Source: Hypericum androsaemum
Taxonomy: Eukaryota; Streptophyta; Magnoliopsida; Malpighiales; Hypericaceae
Assembly (NCBI GenBank): GCA_963995505.1
Contig: OZ023190.1
Location: 4,420,516-4,484,515, forward strand
Direction of reading: 5' to 3'
Length of the DNA: 64,000 bases
This document shows, one piece after another, positions 1-11,900 of this stretch; positions within the stretch are counted from its first letter, which is position 1, and every line of letters starts with the position of its first letter. The position numbers and the translations under genes are program-made. The notes beneath the pieces were generated by a model. That model did no database searches, was not told the origin of the DNA, and saw nothing but the letters and a program-made list of their open reading frames with translations.

Positions 1-815
1 GGGGAAGAAAGCTTATGCACAAACACAAATAAGGGGAAAACAACTGGAAGGAGAAAATCAGACATGCAACCAAGGAAAAGAAGGAGGTGAAGGAAGAGCA
101 AATGAAATCCACAAGAACAGAGCAAAAAATTGACAGAAACAGAGAAACAAAGAAGGGTTAGGCATCTCAGGAAGCCGAGGACTTTGAGAGAGAGAGAGGG
201 CGCCGAGTGCCAGGGGAGTGCGATGGAGAGAGAGGAAGCCGAGGATCGGGGGACAATGAGGGAGATAGAGGGAGCTGAGGGCCAAGGGAGTGCGAGGGGG
301 GGAGAGGGAGACGAGGACCAGGGGAGTGCGAGGGAACCGAGGGCCAGGGGAGGGAGAGGGCGGTGGCGAGGACCAGGGCTAAGGAGAGCGAGGGAAGGTA
401 GATGGAGAAGAGGGTGAAGAGAGAGAGGAGGAGGATAGCAACTGAAATATTTTTTGGGTTCAATAGATTTTTAATTGGGATTCAATGGGTTATTTAATTA
501 GTGTTAGGAAATTAAACAAATTAGGGTTAAGAAATTTGTTTCCTTTTGGGCATTAGGGTTTTTTAATTAGAGTTAAGAAATTAGGGTTAGTTTTTGTAAT
601 TTTGTCACGTCATCGCCATTTAGGATAAAAAAATGATGTGGAGATGATGTGGCAGTGATGTGTATTGTTTGGTTGGGGAAAATTAACTCTAGTTAAAATT
701 TGTCACCAATAGTGTCACTTTTGGAAACCTCCGTCACCTAAAAAAAAAAGACAAACCACAGGGTACTATAATGACAAAGCGTGAAACTACATGATACTTT
801 AGTAAACTTTTTCCT
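1..815. mobile_element. Foldback element A, right part only (left part lies before the window)
   Basis: The end at about 780-815 reads, on the complementary strand, AGGAAAAAGTTTACTAAAG and then a CCCTGTGGT motif. This matches the terminal pattern of the other foldback elements in the window. Inside it, 190-450 is almost pure purine on the + strand, the same arrangement as the right halves of elements B, C and G. The matching left arm is not in the window, so length and target duplication cannot be checked. Open frames at 130-463 on both strands are by-products of the biased composition and are not called as genes. Confidence 0.6.
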
Positions 816-1257
816 AAAAAGTATCATTTGTAAGAAAGAAATTGGTCTATTTCGGTGATTTGTTTATGTGAACAGAGAACTAAAAAAATTCTCGGCCATC
901 GGTCACGGTTCAATTCAAACCACCTAATCGGTAGTGCTAATCAAAACCTGAACAATAACTACGGTTCATAAGTCGTCTGGAATCATACGAACTAAGAACT
1001 GTAAACGGTAGTTTTTAAGAATCGTAAAATCGGATTAAATTTTGATTTTTGGGACTAAATAAAAACAATTTATTTATAAAAAAAAGTGAACCTTCGGTTC
1101 TGACCCAAGTTCCAAATGTTTGCGAACCGGCATTAGCGCATTTAGTCTAAGTGTACTAATTTTAAAAGTTCAAAATTTAATCTTATCATTTGTAATTATG
1201 GTATACCCGAGAATTTGATGATATTCAATTCTAAATACATGTTCCTACAAAAAAGAG
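816..1257. other. Intergenic, nothing recognised
   Basis: AT-rich sequence between foldback elements A and B. No coding region, RNA gene or clear repeat is seen. Confidence 0.5.
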
Positions 1258-2627
1258 AGGAAAAAGTACACTTTACTTACATGTAGTTTGCTCGATTTCG
1301 CTTTTAGGACGTGTGGTTTCAATTTGTGCTTTAAAATCTTTGACAGTATACGGTCCACTCCGGATGACGGGGATAAAACATCCACCTGGCATGCCACGTA
1401 GACCAAAACGACGCCATTTTGATATCCACGTGGCATGCTAGCTTGGTAAATCGTGTATGACGTGTCGTAGGATAAATTAACAAAACAATCCCAAAGTTTT
1501 TTTTATAAAATTCAAAAATACTCTCGTTCTCCTCTCTTCCCCCTTCCTCTCCTCCTCTCTCTCTCTCTCTCTCTCTCCCTCGAACCCAACTCCAAAACGA
1601 AAGCAGGAAGCTCCTCTTCTTGTCCCGTTACCAAGTACAGATTCCTTTCAAATTAAAATTTTCCTAATTAATTTCACCAATCTGACTCTTCAATCTGGTC
1701 CACCACGAAACCCACCTCGCAGAAGCTCATGCAATCATCATTCCCCTCCTCCTCCTCCTTGTCTCTGCCTCCACCGACGTCTCGAATCTCGAAACCTGGT
1801 AGTGGTCCCGACGGTCAAGGATGGAGGCAGAAGAGAGCCCGCCGCCGGAGTAAGAGCCTTGCCAGGGGGATTCGTCGTGGGATCGCTTCTTGTTGGCGCC
1901 CTTGGTATTGTCCTTGGCCCAGATAGTCGGGTTGTGGTGGTAACCGCTCTACCGGGAGGCACCCACCGGTGGTGGGAACCAATGACCCAGCTTGGTCTTG
2001 ATCACCTTCACCGGGCCCCCAAAATGGCCTCCATACTTCTTCGTCATTTCTTGAGAAAAAAGCTTCTGGGTCAGGCTAAAGGGGGCGACTTTCGAACAAA
2101 GAAGTTATAAAGATTGGATCTTTAGGGTTTTGTTTATGTAATTGGGAGAGGAGGAAGAAAAGAAAAATGGAAGGGGTTGGAATTATTTAGAGGAAAGAAA
2201 TTGGGAAGAAAATTAGGTGGCTTTAATTGGATTTAAATTAATTTATAGTCGTAGGCTATGGTTGAATGGGAAGAGAGAGAGAGAATGGGAAGAGAGAGAG
2301 AGCGAGAGAGAGATGAGGAGGAGAGGAAGGGGGAAAAGAGGAGAACGAGGGTGTTTTCAAATTTTATAAAAAAAATTTGGGATTGTTTTTTTAATTTATC
2401 CTACGACACGTCATACACAATTTACCAAGCTAGCACGTCACGTGGACACCAAAATGACATCAGTTTGGCCTATGTGGCATGCCTGGTGGACATTTTATCC
2501 CCGTCATCCGGAGTAGACCGTATACTGTCAAAGATTTTAAAGAACAGGGACTGATTTACCAAATTGAAATCACACGTCCTAAAAGTGAAATCGGGCAAAC
2601 TACAGGTAGGTAAAGTGTACTTTTCCC
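1258..2627. mobile_element. Foldback element B (MULE-like, non-autonomous), upstream of SEC8
   Basis: Left arm (about 1258-1490) and right arm (about 2390-2627) are inverted copies of roughly 230 bp, starting near GGGAAAAGTACACTTTACC. The core begins CT-rich (1530-1580) and ends GA-rich (2265-2345). Between them lies a GC-richer stretch (1690-2110) with open frames on both strands that I cannot match to a protein; it may be a captured gene fragment. No perfect target duplication was found: the left end has one extra A and the 9 bases outside each end differ. The right end lies about 370 bp upstream of the SEC8 start codon. Confidence 0.75.
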
Positions 2628-2999
2628 AACATTTTTCTAAATACTCAAAATGTTATGAAACTTTTTACTGGTTAATTCCGCTCCGGTAAAAGAAATTACC
2701 GCTCGAGGCATTTCTTCGACGGCTAAGAGAAGCTTCCACAACCGAACCGTTCCCCTTTCTCTCTCTTTTTTGGTTTTTCCCGATTCGCAATTCCCACGCG
2801 TAAGAGAAGAAGGCCTTGACACCGACTTCGGCATCCATACGGCGCCGTTCCAATTAGTTGTCCTTATAAGATCTGAACCTGATACCGACTCTACGGTGCC
2901 GTTTCTTCCGATCTCCCTCTCTCTCTCTCTTCAAGAGAACAGTTCCTCGTTGGATGACCTGTCGTCTGGTGAGCTGTCGGAAGCGGAGGAGCTGCTAGG
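2628..2999 (+). promoter_or_regulatory. SEC8 promoter and 5' UTR region
   Basis: This is all the unique sequence between foldback element B and the SEC8 start codon. It contains a CT dinucleotide run at about 2910-2930, common in plant 5' leaders. No clear TATA box is seen. Most of the core promoter must lie here or inside element B. Confidence 0.45.
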
Positions 3000-5900
3000 A
3001 TGGGGTTTTTCGATGGGTTGCCGGTCCCTCCCGATAAATCAGTAAGCCGATTTCCAGTTTTTGCTATTCTTGAATTTTCATTTTTTGTTTTCTTTTAAAA
3101 GAATAATAATGTTTGGTGATTAATTTGCCCCTTGTTATCGTCTGCATTCGGTTCCAAGTTTGTAGTATTAGCGTTTCGGATTTTAGCTCGAACTTGGACT
3201 AGTCGGAATTTTAGAGTAATTTCGGGATAATAAGAGATAGCCAGGTGAAATGTACGGTTGCTGTTGCGACGCTGTGGAAAGGGGGCGGCAAATGACGGTT
3301 ATCATATTGCCTAAAGCTATGTTGAATTGTATTGCCGGTTGCATATACTTGGGACGTCGAATTCCCTGGCGCTTTTCGGCTTCTGTTGTTTTTTTTTACT
3401 CGAGTGTGTTGTGATTGCCATAGCTGCGGTAAATAATTGTAGATCCGAGGTGCGCTACATGTTTCGGAGTGGGAACTACATGTTGCAAACGCTTGTCATC
3501 TATATTTGGGAGATCTTTCGTTATCTAATTTCTCATTTCCTTCTTGATGCTCACTTTATGTGCAGTATTTAAGGGAGGAGTTGGAAAAAATTGGTGAGAG
3601 TTGGGCTGCTGCACGCTTTGACACATTGCCACACGTGGTTCGCATTTTGACATCAAAAGACCGTGACGGTGAAGCCCAACACTTGAAGGAGCAAAGTGAG
3701 GTCGTGGAGGATATTGTAGATGAAGTTGTGCATGCTTATCATGGCGGCTTTAACAAAGCTATTCAAAATTATTCTCAGGTATCTTAGAACCATTTTCTTA
3801 GCAATCACTGGCTTACGAATACTCTTTTCCTTTTCACCCACTTCCACAAGCGATCTATGTGAACTTTTTTGTTTATACTTTACGGGGTCCTCCAATTGTA
3901 AAAGAATCTCTATCGGTTTTCTGTTTGCTTGTGACTATGCTAATTGAAATTGACTGTTAATGAAGAGATTTTCTCATTTACCTAAATGATTGGCAATAGT
4001 CAGTTCAAATTGATGGTAATGTTGATGATCACGAGTTCCCGAAACGCTTTCCACTTAAATTCATTTGTTTAAAGAAGTTTATAATTTTCAGTACGACTTC
4101 CTACTAGTTCTGGACTCTTGATGAATTGCCTGCCCTAGTAACTTAAACTTATATCATATTTTGTTAGTTTTAAGAGCAAATCAGCAATTGCTAGATCTAG
4201 AATAATTGACACTAATACATTCCTTTCTCATATGATCAGATTTTAAGGTTGTTTAGTGAATCTGCTGAAAGCATCAAGACCCTGAAGATTGATCTGGCTG
4301 AAGCCCAGAAATGTCTTGGAGCACACAATAAGCAATTGCATCAGTTATGGTATCGATCTGTCACGCTGCGGCACATAATTGCGCTATTGGATCAAATTGA
4401 AAGCATCTCTAAGGTCTGGCTAAATTTTTCCATCTGTTCAATTATGACATATGCAGCATTAAGCCTTCCCATGATTGTATCAGCTCATGCCGTGGAAGTT
4501 GTGAAGTAGAATTAAGTTTTTTCCACCTTGTCTTGATGTTATTGTACCTGTATCTGCTAATATACATTTTATTTAACATAGTACATTTTAATAAAACTAC
4601 GTAGAAGTCATGGCCTTGGAAGTTGCCTTCAAAATTGGCTCTGTGGCGGTGCAGGTTCCAGCTCGCATTGAAAAACTCATTGCTGAAAAACAATATTACG
4701 CAGCAGTTCAAGTGCATATTCAGTCGGCAATAATGCTCGAGCGAGAAGGTCTTCAAACGGTAGGTGCTCAGATTCTCTATTACTAAAGATATGATATTAA
4801 CGCACGTAATGAAATACATGATCCACTCTCTAAATGAACGAACGAACGAGATAATCTAAACACAAACTATTGAATCAGCACCCATTTGCCTCGTGCAAAT
4901 CAAAATTTTAATATACTATGAGGCAACTTGTTAGGGATTCTTGCTGTCTTGTTCAAGTAAGTTTCACTAGGCGTTCGCTGGTTATCATACATAGTTGTGG
5001 AGTTATTGCTGTTCTTGAATGTTAGAAAAGAACTTAATGAACAGCCAGTATAGAAGGCTAATTGTCTGGAGACAACCACTGTTAGATTTTATCAGGCAGG
5101 ATTCATGGTCGCAGTTCCTCTTTCAAGGGCACGTTCTGGTTTTAAATTATTAGAGGCATGCCTTTGAGCACTTGTGCATGTGGTGGACACAACATTCCTG
5201 ATGTTTTCTTGCTCTTATTAATGTTTCCCAGGTTGGAGCTCTTCAGGATATCCGATCTGCCCTGTCAAAACTCGGAGGAGTTATTTTTTATCAGATTTTG
5301 GAGGAGCTTCATTTGCACCTGTATAACAAGGGAAAGTACAGGTACTTAGTTCCCATTTAGTTTGGTCAAGATAGATAGCAAAATCGAGGTGGAATCATGT
5401 ATTGTGTGTTATCAATACAACAGAACGAATGCATGATTCCTTTGCAACACCGACTCGATTCCTCAACTTATGTACATTGACTTCCTGGCCCCATAACGAC
5501 TATAGATGGAATTGTCGGTTTCACTATGCACACTTTTTATGGCACAAGCCCACTTTTCTCCAACATAATGACTATAAATGGAAATGGTTTCACTATGCAC
5601 ACATTTTGTGGCACAAGCCCACTTTTCTTCAACATATCGAATATAATAATCTTATCACATGGAGAGCGTGCAAAGGGGCTGTTGTTGATTTATGAACGAA
5701 TTCGAATGCTAGACCAATGCTAATTCTCCACACATTCTCTCCTTCACGACCTTTAAAGAACTTGTTCATGCTATCCCTATTTAGCTCTGAAATAGAGGTA
5801 TGATTCCCTTGAGCATTTACCCTGATGGCATATTGCAGAAGGCCTCCATGCTCTGGATCTTTTCAATTTTCTGCTGAGTAACCATTCCGTGAAACTATAC

Positions 5901-8900
5901 TTTGCAATCCAATGTTTCTCTTTTTGCAGCAGTTACACACAGCTTACGGCTCTTCACAGCACCACAAAGTCGTGAAAAATTCTTAACCTCACGCCCTAGA
6001 AAGTTAGAAGAATTTCTTGCTACATGTTAGAAATATTTCATTTAAGTGTGCCCTTTACCTATGATCCAAAACTTTCACATAGTTTCTGGTAGGTTGTTTA
6101 CTGTGTTGTGGTTTCTGAAGTTTTGGCATTTTAGGAGAGCTTCTCCATCTCCTCCTGACCATTTGGCATACTAATAGATCTACCTTTGGCAAATCCTGGT
6201 TTATAGACTTGATCTTTATTTTCCCTGCAGCTCAGTTATATCCAGCATGGATGAAAGAGACGATGAATTGCCAACTACAACAGCTGTGGTAGTTTCCATG
6301 AACAACTCTCAGTCTCTTTCCCGAAGAACTAGGTTAATGAGGGGTGACAATCAACTTGCAGATGGAACCTACAGACATGGTTCTATTGACGGAGGGTAAG
6401 AATGAAAACAATTTGCTATTTGAAAATTTCAGATTTTCTTCTCTCCTTTCAAGTACTGTTCTAGCGAGATCTCATTTTCCTCTACTTCGTTTCATCATCA
6501 GAAGTGCTGAATTCCTTCTGCTTCCTTTTGTTTCTGTAATGTTGTATTTACTTCCAATGGCTCAACTGTTGTCATGGCCATAGTATTCTGTTACTATCTT
6601 AACTTGTTTGTTCTCTAGGCTTTTGGTAGTAGATATAGTGTTCCATGCACTTGCTAATTAAGGATATCTAACCTCTTTTCTTGCTATTATTTGGGAAACT
6701 TCTTTGGATTCACTTGAATTTGAGATTTTCTCTTGGCAGTTGGCTGTCGTTACAAAAGAGTCGTGTGATTTATCGTAATGCTTGCTATTGGGAGGTTTTT
6801 GTAGGCAGTTGGTGATTCCTTCATTTATTTGTTTTGTTCTTTTCTTTCACTTGCGCATCTCAGTTCTTTTGATGGCCATGACGAGGAAAGTTCATTGGAA
6901 CTAAACGATGAGATATATATAGATGGACATTCATCTTCGATGAGGAATGGTGATGTCAAGATTGTTCCTCGACTGATACCAATTTGGCTTTCAGGCTCAA
7001 ACCCAGATGAGTTTGTTGTATGGACTCTTTTGCCATAAAATAGGCCAATATCCATCTTTGATTTCTTAGTTTGCCTACTATTTCTTACTGGCTGACCTAG
7101 AACTCTTATTATGGAGGCAGGAAGCAATCAGAAAGAGTGATGCTCCTGATCATGTCAAGTACTTGCAAACACTGGTTGAGTGTCTTTGCATGCTTGGCAA
7201 GGTTGCAGCTACTGGTGCAGTGATAAGGTCCGTACCAAGCTAACTACACTGGAAAACTTTATGATTGGCATTCCGAGTTTGAGGCATATTAGTATCATGG
7301 TCTCTGTTCTTCATTATTATGTGTGCAAGGGGCCTGAACTTTCACTCACTATCATGTTTGCTCAGTGAGATGCATAGTGGGAATTACTTAAAAAGAAAAC
7401 TTGCATCGTGATGCATTTGTCATGAGAATATATTCTCCTATATTATTTGGTTTAAAGTACACGATGTTTAGAGTTTTATTATAATATGAATCTCATTTAT
7501 CACTTTGTGCACTTGAAACTTCAAGTAATATTTAGTTGTGGCTCGAGCCAAGTTCTGATTCTGGATTTATTTTGCAAGCTTATTTTAGCTATTTCTATTT
7601 GTCTCTTCTGTGTAAGAAGAGCTTCTAAAAACATGACCTATTTTCCTCTGCCAGCCAAAGATTGCGCACAACAGTTCATGACATAATAACTTCCAAGATT
7701 AAGTTGCAAGCCCAACTCGTCAAGTCTTTGATGTCTGCCTCTAGTCATTCAATTGGTACGAAAGGTTCTCAATCAATGAAAGACCAGCTGGATGGAATTA
7801 AATTCTCAAAGTATAAGCGTCAGAGTGGGACATCAGTGGATGGCGCTTTGTCAGCTGTTAGCCCAGTTTCTCCGGTAATGTCTCCCTCTGGGAAGGCACA
7901 GACTGCTGCAAAGGAGCTTCTTGATTCGATTTTGGACACTGTTGTTAGAATATTGGGTAAGGTAATTCTGCTTTTACTGTCAGTATGTTGAAGCATAGGT
8001 TTGAGCTGCTAATACACATATTTTGATCTTAGAGAATCATGTCATTGTTGGCGAGCTGCTGGAGTCAAAATTTTCCCAGAATGTTAATATGAATACTCCT
8101 AGATCAGTGACACCAGATACAAACTTCAAAGCTGATTCTGAAGCATCTCAAGCAACTGGTGGGTTCAGCATTGGGTTTTCGTTGACAGTATTTCAGGTAT
8201 CTTGCTCGTGTCATGCTCGGTTATCTGACTTAAATAGTAGATCTAAGCTTTGTAGTAAACTGCAAATACTCGTATCAAAGGCCTTTCTGAGTCTCTGACA
8301 CTATGATTCTCCTAAATGGCTCTAAGAGTGAATGCCAACAACTTATATGTGAAATTTTACGGGCCACTCCTGAAGCTGCATCAGCTGATTCTGCTGTTCT
8401 AACAGCTAAACTTGCAAGCAAGGGGCCATCCAAAGAAAAGAAGTAAGCATTTGATGTTTATGTTCTTAGATTCAGAAAAGTATGCTCCTTTTGTCTTTTG
8501 TATCTGCGATCTTATTGGTTTGCTCTTAGAGATTTTTACTTGTCAGACCAGATACTTGGAGGTATTATTACATGGCATGCAAAAAAGCCTTTTTTTTCGG
8601 TGATTCACTTTTACTGAGTCGTCTCTCATGAATTGTAGGGAAGGATCAGAAGATGGTCTTGCCTTTTCTTTTCGCTTCACAGATGCTACAGCATCTGTTC
8701 CAAACCAAGGTATGCTGGAAATTGTGATATTATTTATCTTACTGTGCTGCAGTTGGGTCCTTTTTCCCTCTAAAAGTCTTCTGCACTTTAGGGTAATTGT
8801 GTTCAAATCATTGAAAATTGTTAGTGTTAATTGTAATCATGGTCTTCTCTTAATCCTTTCTCCAGGTTCCGACCTTGTTCGTCAAGGATGGAGCAAGAGG

Positions 8901-11900
8901 AATACAAATGTTTCACAAGAAGGTTACGGTTCTGCTGCTGTGTTGCCTGAACAAGGCATTTATCTGGCAGCATCTATCTACCGGCCCATTCTTCAGGTTT
9001 AATGTTGTTATAGCTCCATGAAGATAATATCATGCCTCATATTATGTTTACCATCACTAACTTATTTCTTCTGCAGTTTACAAATAAGGTCTCTGTCTTG
9101 ATTCCTAAACAGAATTCCAGTTTGGGGTAAGTTCAAGTCAACATCAGTTCTTTCTCAGTTTTTGCATTTTCTGTGAAAGAAAATGTCAATGGTCTTCAGA
9201 AGACCATTTTGAATTATAAGTTGAGTGTGCTTATGAGCATGTGCTTTAGTTGTTATCTTCTGTGTATTGCTTGACATCCTTGACTTCGATCACTTGGTGA
9301 AGTTTATTGAAATTACTCAGCTTGCTCATGAGTAACAGTGATCCAATTGTGTAAAACATCTTGATGACATCCGTTTCTTTTTACCATTTAATTAATTTTA
9401 CAGGTTTTCCATTGTTGGACCCAACTCCCAAGTTCTATACGTATTTTTGGAGATCTGTTTATGATTGTCATCATGATTCTCAACTTTTACGGACTCCCTG
9501 AATAGACAACTCTTTTAGTTGGTTTCATTCTGAAGGCCATGCTAGAGATGTTGATTACTTCTTAATTTTTTTTGTCAGGAGTGATGCATTGCTAACCTTT
9601 GTGGAGAAATTTGTAAAGGACCATTTCCTACCTACCATGTTCAGTGACTACAGGAAGGCCGTGCAACAAGCTATATCAAGAAAGTCTTATTTGGCCTTTC
9701 CTGTCTTTCTTTGTCTATTCCCTGACTACTGTTGTTTATTCCGTTTAGCATCCATCTTGAACCATGCTAATAATGTTTATATTAGTCTAATCCAATCACC
9801 TGGGATTTTTGTTCCCCACACTCTGGTCTTTTGGTTCTGGGTGTATTCATGTTTATCAAAATGAAGGCAATAATAATTTTCAACCCATAAGTTTTGATGT
9901 TTTGCGTTTACTCACTACCCTTCTTGGAGTGCTGTCGGTACAATTTGGTATGATTTCTAGAGCATTCGTAACTTAGAAGAGTTTGGTCACAAATCTCGAC
10001 TTGAATATACTACTGTTGATGATGGTTGCACGGCATATTTATTTCACTTTATAGTAATCAAGTTCATCAGCTATTCCAATAAAACATAGTACATCAGCTA
10101 TCATTTTCAATTTTTTTTAAATTTCTAAAACAGCACATTAGTTAGTGCTCGAGTATGGTTGGGATCAGAATTTCTATTTACATTGAATAATGGTTGGGAT
10201 CAGAAATTCTATTTACATTGAATAGATCTCGAGATGTTTTAGGTTTGCAAGCTGAAAAATCCTCTAAAGTTTGCAAGTGCTGTTACAGGTCCTGCTGCTT
10301 TTCGCCCAAGAGCGCACCCTTCCGCTATTTATACTTCATCAGTTGAGAAGGGTAGACCTGTCCTTCAGGGCCTCCTTGCAATAGATTTCTTAGCGAAAGA
10401 GGCAAGTATAACTTTCTAGCTGGAAATGCAACATTGCACTTGCTGTCAATTTAGGTTGGAAGTCTTGGATAGTGAAGTTGCTATGGTGTTGCAAAATGCA
10501 ATGTTTTCCAGGGTATAACCTTTTTCTTGTTTCAGGTGCTTGGTTGGGCTCAAGCGATGCCTAAGTTTTCTAATGACCTTGTGAAGTATGTGCAAACTTT
10601 CCTAGAGAGAACATATGAAAGGTGTCGGACTTCATATATGGAGGTATTGCTTTTAGCTCTCTTTTCCAACAAGAAGTATGAAAAGTCAGTCCAATGGTGA
10701 TATATTTTGGGGTAAAAAAATCATTAATTTGCATTTCCACAACTGTTAACTTCAATGCTGTGTTATCTCTGTGGGACGTCATTTTATTGAGACTGACGGA
10801 GAGCACCTACCATTCACCTCACAATTGATGAGTGAGTCACTGTAGGTACAGTGCTTCATAACACGAGGAACTGAAAACTGATGAGACAGTCAAGGGAAAG
10901 AGAGTGCTCTCTCACGGGGTGGAATAAATAATGTATAATTTTTAATAATGGTACTGGTTCCCTGAGGTTTGATGGATAAAATCTTTGCCCGGATACTAAT
11001 CAGTAGTCCCATGATAACAAAACTTGGGGTACTGCAATGATCCAGTTAGCAATGGGATATATGGAATGCTGCTTACATGTTTGAGTATTTCCTGATGTAG
11101 TAGTGGGCCCTATGCCATCCTTCTTAATTTCCTTATATTAAATATCATCTTGCATCCAGCCTTTTCTGTTTGAGGCAATCTTTTGATATACAAGAATGAC
11201 AACTTCTCGTGTTCTGTTAGGTATCACCTCTAAGTACTTGTGTTGATGCTGTAACTTGTAGATTCACCAACAACCTTCCACTTCTGATGTGGGATTCACC
11301 AACAGCACTGCTTATGATTCTTGTTTGTGATTAAACAGGCAGTTCTTGAGAAGCAGAGTTACATGCTGATTGGGAGGCACGACATAGAGAAACTGATGCG
11401 ACTTGATCCTGCAAGTTCCTGTTTGCCACATCCACTAGCCACAGGAAATAGCGTGAACAGAACATCAGATATTGAATCAATCGAGATTGAATCAGAACTT
11501 AGTGAATTGCTATTGAACTTGAGACCTATCAGACAGGTAACTTCTCTGCTAGTACAACCGTGTGTTTGATGTTTGGTGTTTTCTTCTCTATTTTTCTCGG
11601 GTTGAGAGACAAGTGAAGGGAATGAGGAGTTCCTTCCATGGTTGACTACCTTGGGATGGGAAGCTCCAGCTCCCGAGGTTGGATTGAACACCATTTTTTT
11701 TTCTTTTCATTCCATTGAACAAACTCAAGTTGGAGTTAAGATCCCTAAGTAGATAGCCGCAGGAACCATTGATTTAAGGTATCATCTTAAAGCTTAGGGA
11801 TGAGATTAATTCAGAGTCCAGGAGTTTCAGAACCCACAGATGGGAGTTGGTTTTAGGGTACAAAACTGAGTTTGGGAGGCTCTGCAATCCTGGTTAGTGT

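Noticed and set aside
130..463. Overlapping open frames on both strands at the window start
   Set aside because: Purine-rich low-complexity sequence inside foldback element A.
500..600. Telomere-like TTAGGGTT words
   Set aside because: Isolated, irregularly spaced and not in tandem; plant telomere repeats are TTTAGGG arrays.
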